DNA of 64,000 nt from Antribacter soli (lineage in GTDB: Bacteria; Actinomycetota; Actinomycetes; Actinomycetales; Cellulomonadaceae), in the NCBI RefSeq assembly GCF_021568775.1, contig NZ_JAKGSG010000007.1, positions 1-64,000 of the forward strand, in the 5' to 3' direction. The stretch's first letter is position 1; every line of letters begins with the position of its first letter. The notes beneath the pieces were generated by a model. It had not been told where the DNA came from and searched no databases. It worked only from the letters and a program-made list of their open reading frames with translations. Made by a program: the position numbers and the translations under genes. Shown one piece after another: positions 54,051 to 62,892 of this stretch.

Positions 54051-54818
54051 GTGACCTCACCTGCCACCCCGCCTGCCACCGTGACCCGCGCCGACGGGCG
54101 CACCCCCGACCAGCTCCGCCCCGTGACGATCACACGCGGCTGGCTCGACGAGGCCGAGGGCTCCGTGCTCGTCGAGTTCGGCCGCACCCGCGTGCTGTGC
54201 GCGGCGTCGTTCACCGCCGGCGTGCCGCGCTGGCGCAAGGGGTCGGGCGAGGGCTGGGTCACCGCCGAGTACGCGATGCTGCCGCGCGCCACCTCCACCC
54301 GCTCCGACCGGGAGAGCGTCAAGGGCCGCATCGGCGGCCGGACGCACGAGATCTCCCGCCTCATCGGGCGGTCGCTGCGCGCCGTCATCGACGTGGCGGC
54401 CCTCGGCGAGAACACGATCGTGCTCGACTGCGACGTTCTGCAGGCCGACGGCGGCACCCGCACCGCGGCGATCACCGGCGCCTACGTCGCGCTCGCCGAC
54501 GCCGTCGCGTGGGGTCAGCGGCACGGCCACATCGCATCGCGGGGCAAGCCCGTGCTGACCGACTCGGTGGCCGCGGTGAGCGTCGGGATCATCGACGGCA
54601 CCCCGATGGTCGACCTGCCGTACGTCGAGGACGTGCGCGCCGAGACGGACATGAACGTGGTGGTCACCGGCTCGGGCACGTTCGTGGAGGTGCAGGGCAC
54701 CGCGGAGCACGCGCCCTTCGACCGGGCCGAGCTCGACGTGCTGCTCGACCTCGCGCTGGCCGGCACCGCCCAGCTCACGGCGATCCAGCAGACGGCGCTC
54801 GCGCAGGAGCTGCGATGA
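54051..54818 (+). CDS. rph: Ribonuclease PH
   Basis: A 255-aa phosphorolytic 3'-5' exoribonuclease that trims tRNA 3' ends. Family motifs: [93 protein letters not shown] and [19 protein letters not shown], all complete. Length is normal. Leaderless GTG start. It is coupled to rdgB by an ATGA overlap, the standard actinobacterial pair. Confidence 0.97.
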   Translation: MTSPATPPATVTRADGRTPDQLRPVTITRGWLDEAEGSVLVEFGRTRVLCAASFTAGVPRWRKGSGEGWVTAEYAMLPRATSTRSDRESVKGRIGGRTHEISRLIGRSLRAVIDVAALGENTIVLDCDVLQADGGTRTAAITGAYVALADAVAWGQRHGHIASRGKPVLTDSVAAVSVGIIDGTPMVDLPYVEDVRAETDMNVVVTGSGTFVEVQGTAEHAPFDRAELDVLLDLALAGTAQLTAIQQTALAQELR

Positions 54819-55462
54819 CGCCGGCGCCCGACGGCGTGCGCCTCGTCCTGGCGACCCACAACCGCAAGAAGCTCGTCGAGCTGACCGCGATCCTCGCCGA
54901 GCAAGGGTTCGACATGGGCGAGGGCGCGGTGCGCACGGCGGGCGACCTCGGCGCGCCGGAGCCCGTCGAGGACGGCGTGACCTTCGCCGAGAACGCCCTG
55001 CTCAAGGCCCGCGCGCTGGCCGCCGCGACCGGGCTGCCGGCGGTGGCCGACGACTCGGGCCTCGCCGTCGACGTGCTCGGCGGGGCGCCCGGGATCTTCT
55101 CGGCCCGCTGGTCCGGGCGGCACGGCGACGACGCGGCGAACCTGGAGCTGCTGCTCGCGCAGCTCGGGGACGTGCGACCGGAGCACCGCGGGGCGGGGTT
55201 CGTCTGCGCCGCGGCGCTCGTCACGCCCGACGGCCGCGAGGAGGTCCGCACCGGCGAGATGCGCGGCGTGCTGCTCACCGCGCCGCGGGGCACGAACGGC
55301 TTCGGCTACGACCCGATCCTGGCGCCCGAGGAGGCCGACGGCCGGGCGGCCGCCGAGCTGGAGCCCGCTGAGAAGAACGCCATCAGCCACCGCGGCAAGG
55401 CGTTCCGGGCGCTGGCGCCGGTGATCGCGGAGGTCCTGCGCTCAACCGTCAACACCGGCTGA
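54815..55462 (+). CDS. rdgB: Non-canonical purine NTP pyrophosphatase (RdgB/HAM1)
   Basis: A 215-aa house-cleaning enzyme that hydrolyses (d)ITP and XTP to monophosphates. Motifs: [70 protein letters not shown] and the C-terminal [13 protein letters not shown]. Complete and of usual length. ATG at 54815 overlaps the rph stop. The transcript is closed by the long hairpin at 55469-55526. Confidence 0.96.
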   Translation: MTPAPDGVRLVLATHNRKKLVELTAILAEQGFDMGEGAVRTAGDLGAPEPVEDGVTFAENALLKARALAAATGLPAVADDSGLAVDVLGGAPGIFSARWSGRHGDDAANLELLLAQLGDVRPEHRGAGFVCAAALVTPDGREEVRTGEMRGVLLTAPRGTNGFGYDPILAPEEADGRAAAELEPAEKNAISHRGKAFRALAPVIAEVLRSTVNTG

Positions 55463-55468
55463 TCTGCG

Positions 55469-55526
55469 CCGACCAGGATCCTGGTTGCCGAATCGTGGCC
55501 CATTCCGCAACCAGTGTCCTGGTCGG
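55469..55526. repeat. Inverted repeat, 25-bp arms, between convergent genes
   Basis: Arms 55469-55493 and 55502-55526 match at 22 of 25 positions around an eight-base loop. It starts seven bases after the rdgB stop and ends 15 bases before the DUF2017 stop, so it probably terminates both transcripts. Confidence 0.85.
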
Positions 55527-55541
55527 TGGACTTCCGCGGGC

Positions 55542-56357
55542 TCAGCCGTCGCTCTCGGCGTCGTCGGACGGCTGACCGGTCCGCTGCCCCGACCGCAGGT
55601 CGGCCAGCATGACCTCCACGAGCGACTCCTGCGCGTAGCCCGCGGCGACGAACACCCCGGCCCAGAACCGCGTCGCGGCCCGGTCGTCGTCGACCGCCGG
55701 GATGTCACGCCCGGCCTCGTTGTCCCACATCACCTCGTCGGTGAGCCGCTCCACGTCCTCGTCGGTGGCGAGGCGCAGGCGCTCGGCGATGACGAGGCGC
55801 ACGTCGGTGAGCGCCCCCGCGACCGCCGCGGCGTCCTCGCGGGGCACGCGCACGGGCGGCGGCGCGCCGTGCCGTCCGGCCTGCTGGACGGCCCGCTCGG
55901 GCGCGTCCCGCGGGTCGAGCAGCTCGGCGAGGTTCTCCAGCCGCGTCACCTTGGAGCGCGCCAGGTCGGCTTGCGTCAGGTGCCGGAACTCGGCAGCGAC
56001 GTCCGGGTCGTCCTTGCTAGCGTCGGGCAGCAGGCGGAGCGCGGCCGGGTCCGACGGCACCCGGGCCACACCGGTCATGCCGGTCAGGCTCGCGAGCTCG
56101 CCGTCGGTCGGGATGCCGAGGGCGCTGAGGTCGTCGGGAGCACGCAGGCCGCCCGGTCCCGCGCCGGGGCGGGCCGGCGTCGCGGGGCGGGGTCCGCCGT
56201 CGGGCCCCCACGGCCGCTCGGGGCGTTGCGCGGGGCCGAGCCCGGACTCGTCGCGGAGCAACGCGGCGACGTCGCGCGCGACCTTGGCGAGGACGGCCTT
56301 CTCGACGGGCTCGAACCGGGACTCGTACCCCCGCCGCATCGCGCGGAACGGGGTCAT
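55542..56357 (-). CDS. DUF2017 family protein
   Basis: A 271-aa protein of the actinobacterial DUF2017 family, encoded directly after clpS. N-terminal [20 protein letters not shown], a Pro/Gly-rich insert (about 50-85), and helical C-terminal parts with [20 protein letters not shown] and [20 protein letters not shown]. The insert makes it longer than typical members (about 190-200 aa). No function is known, but the fixed link with clpS suggests a role in ClpAP/ClpCP proteolysis. Start ATG overlaps the clpS stop (ATGA). Confidence 0.88.
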   Translation of the reverse strand: MTPFRAMRRGYESRFEPVEKAVLAKVARDVAALLRDESGLGPAQRPERPWGPDGGPRPATPARPGAGPGGLRAPDDLSALGIPTDGELASLTGMTGVARVPSDPAALRLLPDASKDDPDVAAEFRHLTQADLARSKVTRLENLAELLDPRDAPERAVQQAGRHGAPPPVRVPREDAAAVAGALTDVRLVIAERLRLATDEDVERLTDEVMWDNEAGRDIPAVDDDRAATRFWAGVFVAAGYAQESLVEVMLADLRSGQRTGQPSDDAESDG

Positions 56358-56722
56358 GCCGCTCCCCGGGCGCCATCGGGGGCGCCCGACTGCTTGCCCG
56401 ACTGCTGGAGCGTCGCCCACAGGCCGAAGCCGTGCATCGCCTGCACGTCGACCTCCATGCGCTCGCGCCCGCCGCTGGACACGACGGCGCGGCCGTCGTG
56501 GTGCACCTGCAGCATGAGCTTGCGCGCCTTGGCCTGCGAGTAGCCGAAGTAGCTCTCGAACACGTAGGACACGTACGACATGAGGTTCACCGGATCGTTC
56601 CAGACGATCGTGACCCAGGGGTCCGCCAGCCCGTGGACGGCGTCCGCCGTGGTGTCCTCCCGGGTGGCCGTCCCGGCTGCTGCGCCCACGGGAACGATCA
56701 GCGGCGTGGGGGAAGATGTCAC
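56354..56722 (-). CDS. clpS: ATP-dependent Clp protease adaptor ClpS
   Basis: A 122-aa N-end-rule adaptor that delivers proteins with destabilising N-terminal residues to the Clp AAA+ unfoldase. The core starts [20 protein letters not shown] (ND-P motif binding the N-degron) with [20 protein letters not shown] and [16 protein letters not shown]. The hydrophobic pocket residues are conserved. A C-terminal tail of about 15 residues ([15 protein letters not shown]) is extra. GTG start at 56722, six bases after TAGAGT, so leaderless. Coupled to DUF2017. Confidence 0.95.
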   Translation of the reverse strand: MTSSPTPLIVPVGAAAGTATREDTTADAVHGLADPWVTIVWNDPVNLMSYVSYVFESYFGYSQAKARKLMLQVHHDGRAVVSSGGRERMEVDVQAMHGFGLWATLQQSGKQSGAPDGARGAA

Positions 56723-56728
56723 GATCCC

Positions 56729-56734
56729 ACTCTA
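56729..56734 (-). promoter_or_regulatory. Leaderless promoter -10 box of clpS
   Basis: TAGAGT on the minus strand ends six bases before the GTG start. Confidence 0.65.
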
Positions 56735-56896
56735 GGCCGAAACGTCCCGTCATGGCTGCCCGGCACCCCTTCGACATGACCCCGTGACCGGACCGTTGCG
56801 GACGCGCACCGGTGCAGCATGCTCCTGGTGTCAGCGCTCCCCAGGCTTCCGCCGGCCCCGTCCTGCCTGGACCCTCGCGGGAGGCGCGCGTCAGGG

Positions 56897-58306
56897 TCAG
56901 CCGAGCCGCAGCTCCGTCGTAGGGAGCGCCGGGTCGCCCGCGGACAGGCGGCGGGCGCCACGAGGCAGCTCGGCCCGCGAGTGCCGGTGCGTGGCGACCG
57001 CGTTCTGCACGCCGTACGCCCCCACCCAGCGCGAGTCCACGGCGCCTTCGACCACCAGGGGCACGAGCAGCGGGCGCAGGTCCTCGCCGTCCGGCGTCCA
57101 CACCGACACCAGCTCCTCGGGTCCGATCACCAGCACCTCCTCGACGGCGCGGCCGTCGTCGCCGTACCGCCGTGCCGCGGCCTTGCGCCCGCCGCTCGTG
57201 ATCTTGTTCGCCGACGCCTTGGCCACAGGCTTGAGCACCCCCGACGCGTCCTCGCGCGCGACGAGCTTGTAGACCATGCCACAGGTCGGGGCGCCCGAGC
57301 CCGTGACCAGGGACGTCCCGACCCCGTACACGTCCACCGGAGCGGCGGCGAGCGCCGCGATCGCGTACTCGTCCAGGTCGGACGTCACGACGATCCGGGT
57401 GCGGTGTGCGCCCAGGTCGTCGAGCTGCTTGCGGACCTCGACGGCCTGCACCCCGAGGTCGCCCGAGTCGAGTCGCACCGCGCCGAGGCCCGTGCCGGCG
57501 ACGTCGACGGCGGTCTCGACGCCGCGTCGCACGTCGTAGGTGTCCACGAGCAGCGTCGTCCCCTTGCCGAGCGCGGCGACCTGCGACTCGAAGGCCGACC
57601 GCTCGTCGTCGTGCAGCAGCGTGAACGCGTGCGCGGCCGTGCCGATCGTCTCCAGCCCGTAGCGCATCCCCGCCTCGAGGTTCGACGTCCCGGCGAACCC
57701 GGCGATCACCGCAGCGCGAGCTGCCGCGACCGCGGCCTGCTCGTTCGCGCGGCGCGCGCCCATCTCGAGGATCGGCCGGTCCACGGCTGCGCTGGTCATG
57801 CGCGAGGCCGCCGACGCGATCGCAGAGTCGAAGTTGAGGATCGACAGGACGAGCGTCTCCAGCAGGACGGCCTCGGCGAACGACCCTTCGACCTGCAGGA
57901 CGGGCGAGCCGGGGAAGAACGCCTCGCCCTCGGCGTACCCGCTGACGGAGCCGGTGAACCGGTAGCCAGCCAGGAAGTCGAGCGTGCGGGCGTCCACGAC
58001 GTCCGCACGCTCGAGGTACGCCAGCTCGGCGTCGCCGAACCGAAAATGTGGCAACGCTTCCAGAACTCGACCCGTCCCCGCGAGAACGCCGTACCGGCGG
58101 CCCGGCGGGAGCCGGCGCGTGAACACCTCGAAGACGCAGTGCCGGTGCGCGGTCCCGTCCGCGAGGGCAGCCTGCAGCATCGTCAGCTCGTAGCGGTCCG
58201 TCAGGAGCGCGACCGACGGGCGCACGGCCGGGAGCGGCGCTGCGGGCAGGTCCAACGGTGAGGCCGTCATGAGCGGGGCGCCGATGCCCCGGGGCTCGTC
58301 GGTCAT
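56897..58306 (-). CDS. pncB: Nicotinate phosphoribosyltransferase
   Basis: A 469-aa enzyme of NAD salvage (nicotinate + PRPP to nicotinate mononucleotide). Motifs: SVALLTDRYELTMLQAALAD, FEVFTRRLPPGRRYGVLAG, LNFDSAIASAASRM, GARRANEQAAVAAARAAVIA, TSNLEAGMRYGL, GTAAHAFTLLH, DTYDVRRGVETAV and GVGTSLVTGSGAPTCGMVYK. The ATG at 58306 is chosen over ATG 58270 because TACCGT ends six bases upstream (leaderless). Complete; C-terminus rich in Arg. Confidence 0.95.
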   Translation of the reverse strand: MTDEPRGIGAPLMTASPLDLPAAPLPAVRPSVALLTDRYELTMLQAALADGTAHRHCVFEVFTRRLPPGRRYGVLAGTGRVLEALPHFRFGDAELAYLERADVVDARTLDFLAGYRFTGSVSGYAEGEAFFPGSPVLQVEGSFAEAVLLETLVLSILNFDSAIASAASRMTSAAVDRPILEMGARRANEQAAVAAARAAVIAGFAGTSNLEAGMRYGLETIGTAAHAFTLLHDDERSAFESQVAALGKGTTLLVDTYDVRRGVETAVDVAGTGLGAVRLDSGDLGVQAVEVRKQLDDLGAHRTRIVVTSDLDEYAIAALAAAPVDVYGVGTSLVTGSGAPTCGMVYKLVAREDASGVLKPVAKASANKITSGGRKAAARRYGDDGRAVEEVLVIGPEELVSVWTPDGEDLRPLLVPLVVEGAVDSRWVGAYGVQNAVATHRHSRAELPRGARRLSAGDPALPTTELRLG

Positions 58307-58312
58307 GTGCTC

Positions 58313-58318
58313 ACGGTA
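58313..58318 (-). promoter_or_regulatory. Leaderless promoter -10 box of pncB
   Basis: TACCGT on the minus strand ends six bases before the ATG. Confidence 0.65.
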
Positions 58319-58426
58319 GGCCAGGAGGGACGCCGACGACGGAACACACCGCACGCCGTCTCACGATCCGACCCGGACCCACACAACCCGCGCCCGGGGC
58401 GGGTGAACTCCCGCGGCGCCCCGCGC

Positions 58427-60250
58427 CTACTGCGCCCCGACGAACCACCGTCGCACCTGCTCGACCCGCGCCTGGAGCTGGTCCGCCGTGGCGAGCGGCA
58501 CCTCGGGCCCGCCGCACTTGCGGCGCAGCTCGGTGTGCACCATGCCGTGCGGCTGGCCGCTGCGCTTCGCCCACGCGCCCACCAGCTTCGACAGCTCCTT
58601 GCGCAGCTCCCCCGCCCGCCGGTGCTCCTGCTCGGAGCGCTGCGCCTCGACCTCGCGCGTGCTCGGCGCGCCGCCCCGGGAACGGAGCTGGTCTGCCTGC
58701 CGCTGGCGCAGCAGGGTCGTCACCTGGTCGGGCTCGAGCAGGCCCGGCAGGCCGAGGAAGTCGAGCTCCTCCGCCGAGCCCACGTCGGCGCCCGTGCCGA
58801 ACTCGCCGCCGTCGAACAGGACCCTGTCGAAGGACGCCTGCGCCTCCAGGGCCTGGAACGTGCCCTGCAGCAGGTCGCCGGACGCCTTGTCCTCCCGGTT
58901 CGCGTCCGCGACGAGCGCGGCCTCCGGGTCGTACTCGATGCCCTGCTCCTCCGCGGTGCGGGGCCGGTCGAGCGCGTGGTCGCGCTCCTCCTCCATGCTG
59001 TTCGCCAGCGTGAGCAGGGGCGCCACGCTGGGCAGGAAGATCGACGCGGTCTCGCCGCGCCGGCGGGCCCGGACGAACCGGCCCACCGCCTGCGCGAAGA
59101 ACAGCGGCGTCGAGGCGCTCGTCGCGTAGACGCCGACCGCGAGGCGCGGCACGTCCACACCCTCCGACACCATGCGGACCGCGACCATCCAGCGGTCGTC
59201 GCTCGAGGAGAACTCCTCGATGCGGCCGCTCGACCCCTCGTCGTCGGACAGGACGAGCGTCGGCTGCCTGCCCGTGATCGTGCGCAGGTGCGCCGCGTAG
59301 GCGCGCGCGTCGGTCTGGTCCGTGGCGATCACCAGGGCGCCCGCGTCCGGGATGGCACGCCGGACCTCGCTGAGCCGCTTGTCCGCGGCGGCCAGGACGG
59401 ACGGGATCCACTCGCCCTCCGGGTCGAGGGCGGTGCGCCACGCCTGCGACGTCATGTCCTTCGTCATGGCCTCACCCAGGCGGGCGCTGACCTCGTCGCC
59501 GGCCTTCGTGCGCCAGCGCATGCTCCCCGAGTAGGACATGAACAGCACGGGGCGCACGACGTGGTCGCGCAGCGCCTCGCCGTACCCGTAGGTGTAGTCC
59601 GCACGGGAGCGACGGATGCCCTCGGCGTCGAGCTCGTAGTTGACGAACGGGATGGGCGAGGTGTCGCTGCGGAACGGCGTGCCGGTCAGCGCGAGCCGGC
59701 GCGTGGCCTCCTCGAACGACTCCCGGACCGCGTCGCCCCACGTCAGCGCGTCGCCACCGTGGTGCACCTCGTCGAGGATCACGAGCGTGGGCGCGGCCTC
59801 GGTGCGCGCCCGGTGGAGGGCCGGGTTGGCGGCCACCTGCGCGTACGTCAGCGCGACGCCGTCGTAGTGCGCGCCGTGGCGGCCCTGGCTGTTCTTGAAG
59901 CTCGGGTCGATGCGGATGCCGACGCGCGCGGCGGCGTCCGCCCACTGGTGCTTGAGGTGCTCGGTGGGGGCCACGACGGCGACGCGCCGCACGATGCCCT
60001 GCTCGAGCAGCTCGGTCGCGACGCGGAGCGCGAAGGTGGTCTTGCCGGCGCCGGGCGTGGCGACGGCCAGGAAGTCCCGCGGATCCCGCGCGCGGTACAG
60101 CTCGAGAGCCTCGGCCTGCCAGGCGCGCAGGTTCGACGCCGTACCCCAGGGGGCGCGACGCGGGAAGGCGGGGCTGAGGTTGGATGCGGCCGCGGACGAC
60201 GGCGTTCGGGGCAGCGGCGACTCTGTCGGTTGAGGCTGGCGCAATGTCAC
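58427..60250 (-). CDS. DEAD/DEAH-box (superfamily 2) helicase
   Basis: A 607-aa SF2 helicase. Motif I ATPGAGKTTFALRVA, Ia VVAPTEHLKHQW, motif II ILDEVHHGG (DEVH), motif III LTGTPFRSD, motif V VRMVSEGVDVPRLAVGVYAT and motif VI FAQAVGRFVRARRRGE are all present. The C-terminal 170 residues are helical and of unknown role. It resembles actinobacterial DEAD/DEAH helicases that follow DUF3039 genes, which is the arrangement here (GTGA overlap, 60247-60250). Nucleic-acid target unknown. GTG start at 60250. Confidence 0.9.
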   Translation of the reverse strand: MTLRQPQPTESPLPRTPSSAAASNLSPAFPRRAPWGTASNLRAWQAEALELYRARDPRDFLAVATPGAGKTTFALRVATELLEQGIVRRVAVVAPTEHLKHQWADAAARVGIRIDPSFKNSQGRHGAHYDGVALTYAQVAANPALHRARTEAAPTLVILDEVHHGGDALTWGDAVRESFEEATRRLALTGTPFRSDTSPIPFVNYELDAEGIRRSRADYTYGYGEALRDHVVRPVLFMSYSGSMRWRTKAGDEVSARLGEAMTKDMTSQAWRTALDPEGEWIPSVLAAADKRLSEVRRAIPDAGALVIATDQTDARAYAAHLRTITGRQPTLVLSDDEGSSGRIEEFSSSDDRWMVAVRMVSEGVDVPRLAVGVYATSASTPLFFAQAVGRFVRARRRGETASIFLPSVAPLLTLANSMEEERDHALDRPRTAEEQGIEYDPEAALVADANREDKASGDLLQGTFQALEAQASFDRVLFDGGEFGTGADVGSAEELDFLGLPGLLEPDQVTTLLRQRQADQLRSRGGAPSTREVEAQRSEQEHRRAGELRKELSKLVGAWAKRSGQPHGMVHTELRRKCGGPEVPLATADQLQARVEQVRRWFVGAQ

Positions 60251-60561
60251 TTGGGCGAGTCGCCCTCGCCGTCCTGCGGCTCTCGCAGCCCGTCGTAGAT
60301 CTCCTTGCAGGCCGGGCAGACCGGGAACTTCTTCGGGTCCCGGCCGGGCACCCACACCTTGCCGCAGAGCGCGATGACGGGCTTGCCCGTCATCGCGGAC
60401 TGCATGATCTTCTCCTTGCGCACGTAGTGCGCGAAGCGCTCGTGGTCGCCCGGCTGCGCCTCCTCGCGGGTCTCCTCGCGCTCGAGGACGCTCGTCGACC
60501 CGGCCGGCTGGGACGGGTCCGAGTCGTTGCTCCTGTGCGGGCTGGAGAGAGGATCGGTCAT
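60247..60561 (-). CDS. DUF3039 family protein
   Basis: A 104-aa protein of the actinobacterial DUF3039 family. A disordered N-terminus (first 35 residues) precedes HERFAHYVRKEKIMQSAMTG and a putative zinc site, ALCGKVWVPGRDPKKFPVCPACKEIYDGL. The Cys pattern (C..CxxC) and adjoining basic residues suggest nucleic-acid or protein binding. It is coupled by overlap to the downstream helicase. ATG at 60561 lies seven bases after TAGACT, so leaderless. Confidence 0.88.
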   Translation of the reverse strand: MTDPLSSPHRSNDSDPSQPAGSTSVLEREETREEAQPGDHERFAHYVRKEKIMQSAMTGKPVIALCGKVWVPGRDPKKFPVCPACKEIYDGLREPQDGEGDSPK

Positions 60562-60568
60562 GCCGGGC

Positions 60569-60574
60569 AGTCTA
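60569..60574 (-). promoter_or_regulatory. Leaderless promoter -10 box of the DUF3039-helicase pair
   Basis: TAGACT on the minus strand ends seven bases before the ATG. Confidence 0.6.
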
Positions 60575-60661
60575 CGCGGGACCTCTGACACGACGGGGCG
60601 GACGTGCCCGCCACCTGGATTTCCGTAGGGCGCGTGGGCGGCGGGGTGTATGACTGTCCGC

Positions 60662-62029
60662 ATGCCGCACCACCTCTCCGAGAGGAGCCTCGCGCCCGCC
60701 GACGGTGACCCTTCCCTCACCCGTGACGCCAGCCCCGCCCCCGACATCCCGTGGCCCGACTTCGGTGACCACGAGGAGTGCGCCCAGCGCGCCGTCGCGG
60801 CCGTCGCCGCGATGCTCGGGCGCCCCGTGCCCGAGCGCCCGAAGCCCCCGCAGACCTCGGCGGACTGGGTGGCCCGGCAGTGGGACGTCGAGGAGAGCGT
60901 GCTCGTGAACGTCTCCCGCTCGATGACGTCCACCCTCCAGCGCCTGCACGCGTACGCGCTGCAGCTCTGGATGGACCAGCACCCCGACCGCGTCTCGTCG
61001 TTCGGGGCCAACGGCGCGCCGCAGCGCGCCGCGCTCCAGCTGGGCGACGGCGTCTCGGTCAGCGTCCCGTCCACGGCCGTGGTCACGTTCCCCGCGAGGA
61101 CCGCCTATGACGAGCCGGTCGCCGTCGAGGTCGGCTTCCAGCACGGGGAGCCCACGCTCACGGCCTACGCCCTGCCCGGCCACCTCACGCTGGCCGAGAC
61201 CGTGCTCGCGGACCTCAGCCGGACCCTGGAGGAGAACCACCCCTACCGCGGCGGCGTCCTCCTGGCCCGGTCCGCCCGCGGCGGCGTCGACCTGGTCCCG
61301 GTCCGGCACACGGCGCAGGTCCGGGACGACGTCGTCCTGCCCGCCGAGCTCTGGCGCGAGGTCGACCTGTTCTGCTCGAGCGTGACCACCCGCCGGGACG
61401 CGCTCCGCGCCCTGGGACACTCCACGTCGCGCGGGCTGCTGCTTGCGGGCAAGCCGGGCGTGGGCAAGACCAAGCTCACCCGTGTGATCGCCACCGAGCT
61501 CGCGGGGACGCTCACGGTCGTGCTGGTCACCCCGGAGGTGCTGCGCACCTGGATGACCGAGCTGTACGACGAGATCCGCAGCCTCGGGCCGTGCCTCGTC
61601 GTCATCGAGGAGATCGACTCGGTGGCGAGCAAGAGCTCCCGCGGCGACACGTCCTTCGCCGAGTTCCTCGACGCGCTCGACGGCACCCGCAGCTCGGACG
61701 ACGTGCTCACCGTCGCCACGACCAACGACCCGGAGTCGCTCGACCCGGCGGTCAGGCGCCCGGGCCGGTTCGACACGATCGTCGACGTGCCCCCGCCGGA
61801 CGCCGCAGGGCGCGAGGCGATCCTGCGGCTCTACCTGTCGGACGACGCCCCGGTCGACGTGGGGCTGATCGCGTCCTACCTCGACGGCGCCACCGGGGCG
61901 GAGCTGCGCGAGGTGGCCCGCCGGGCCGTGCTGGAGCACGGCCCCGAGGACCTGACCACGGACCGGCTTCTCGAGATCGCGACGTCGGGCCGGTGGAAGC
62001 CCGCGCCGCTGACGGGCAACTACCTCTGA
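60662..62029 (+). CDS. AAA+ ATPase of the FtsH/Cdc48-like class
   Basis: A 455-aa AAA+ protein. The N-terminal 240 residues are an unrecognised helical and beta region (DWVARQWDVEESVLVNVSRS, LQLWMDQHPDR). The ATPase has Walker A GLLLAGKPGVGKTKLTRVIA, Walker B CLVVIEEIDSVAS (IEEID rather than DD), a second region VATTNDPESLDPAVRRPGRF with both arginine fingers, and a small lid domain. This is a classic AAA clade core without protease or membrane segments. The start is ATG 60662 or 60650; neither has a good SD. It is flanked by divergent DUF3039 and convergent nagB; the client is unknown. Confidence 0.82.
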   Translation: MPHHLSERSLAPADGDPSLTRDASPAPDIPWPDFGDHEECAQRAVAAVAAMLGRPVPERPKPPQTSADWVARQWDVEESVLVNVSRSMTSTLQRLHAYALQLWMDQHPDRVSSFGANGAPQRAALQLGDGVSVSVPSTAVVTFPARTAYDEPVAVEVGFQHGEPTLTAYALPGHLTLAETVLADLSRTLEENHPYRGGVLLARSARGGVDLVPVRHTAQVRDDVVLPAELWREVDLFCSSVTTRRDALRALGHSTSRGLLLAGKPGVGKTKLTRVIATELAGTLTVVLVTPEVLRTWMTELYDEIRSLGPCLVVIEEIDSVASKSSRGDTSFAEFLDALDGTRSSDDVLTVATTNDPESLDPAVRRPGRFDTIVDVPPPDAAGREAILRLYLSDDAPVDVGLIASYLDGATGAELREVARRAVLEHGPEDLTTDRLLEIATSGRWKPAPLTGNYL

Positions 62030-62045
62030 GACCGTCCCCCTGACC

Positions 62046-62087
62046 GCCGAGGTAGCCGCTCCGTGCGGACGGAGCGACTACCTCGGC
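62046..62087. repeat. Inverted repeat, 19-bp arms, between convergent genes
   Basis: Arms 62046-62064 and 62069-62087 pair with one mismatch around GCGG. The outer sequence CCGAGGTAG...CTACCTCGG is the same as in the 46-base palindrome at 45462-45507. It lies between the AAA+ gene and nagB. Confidence 0.85.
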
Positions 62088-62111
62088 CGGTGGGGTCGTA
62101 CGGCGGGAGAG

Positions 62112-62891
62112 CTACAGGCCCTGCCAGTCCGGCTTGTCCTCGAACGTCTCCCGGTAGTAGTCGGCGAGCTGCAGGCGCGACGCCGCGGCGTCGTCCACCA
62201 GCACCGTCGCGTGCGGGTGCAGCTGCATGACGGACGCGGGCCACATCGCGGAGACGGGTCCCTCGACGAGCTGGTGCACCGCCTCCGCCTTGGCCTTGCC
62301 CGTGGCCAGCAGGACCAGGTGCCGCGCCGACATGATCGTCGCGAGCCCCTGCGTGAGGCAGTGCCGCGGGACGTCGTCGACGGAGCCGCCGAAGAACCGC
62401 GCGTTGTCCTCCCGGGTCTGCCGGGTGAGCGTCTTGATGCGGGTGCGCGACGCGAGCGACGAGCCGGGCTCGTTGAACGCGATGTGCCCGTCGGTCCCGA
62501 TGCCGAGAATCTGCAGGTCCACGCCGCCGGCGTCGGCGATGGCCGCCTCGTAGGCGGCGCACGCGGCGACCAGGTCATCGGCCAGCCCGTCCGGACCCTC
62601 GACGGCGCCGGGCTCGAAGTCGACGCGGGAGGCGATCTCCTTCTCGATGACGTTCCGGTACCGCTCCGGGTGCTCGGCCGGCAGCCCGACGTACTCGTCG
62701 AGCATGAAGGCACGGGCACGCGCGAACGACAGGCCCGCCTCGTGCCGTCGCACGAGCTCGTCGTAGACCTTCAGGGGGGACGAGCCCGTGGCCAGGCCGA
62801 GCACGGCGTCCGGCTTGCCGCGCAGCAACGCCTCGACGGCGTCCGCCGCCAGCCGGGCCAGCTGGTCCGCGGGGGCGATGACAACTTCCAT
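62112..62891 (-). CDS. nagB: Glucosamine-6-phosphate deaminase
   Basis: A 259-aa enzyme converting glucosamine-6-phosphate to fructose-6-phosphate and ammonia. Motifs: VLGLATGSSPLKVYDELVRR, FMLDEYVGLPAEHPERYRN (catalytic Asp), LQILGIGTDGHIAFNEPGSS (proton-relay His), CLTQGLATIMSARHLVLLAT. Length is standard for actinobacterial/Gram-positive NagB. It starts one base after the upstream ROK kinase stop, so the two are an operon for amino-sugar use. Confidence 0.96.
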   Translation of the reverse strand: MEVVIAPADQLARLAADAVEALLRGKPDAVLGLATGSSPLKVYDELVRRHEAGLSFARARAFMLDEYVGLPAEHPERYRNVIEKEIASRVDFEPGAVEGPDGLADDLVAACAAYEAAIADAGGVDLQILGIGTDGHIAFNEPGSSLASRTRIKTLTRQTREDNARFFGGSVDDVPRHCLTQGLATIMSARHLVLLATGKAKAEAVHQLVEGPVSAMWPASVMQLHPHATVLVDDAAASRLQLADYYRETFEDKPDWQGL

Positions 62892-62892
62892 T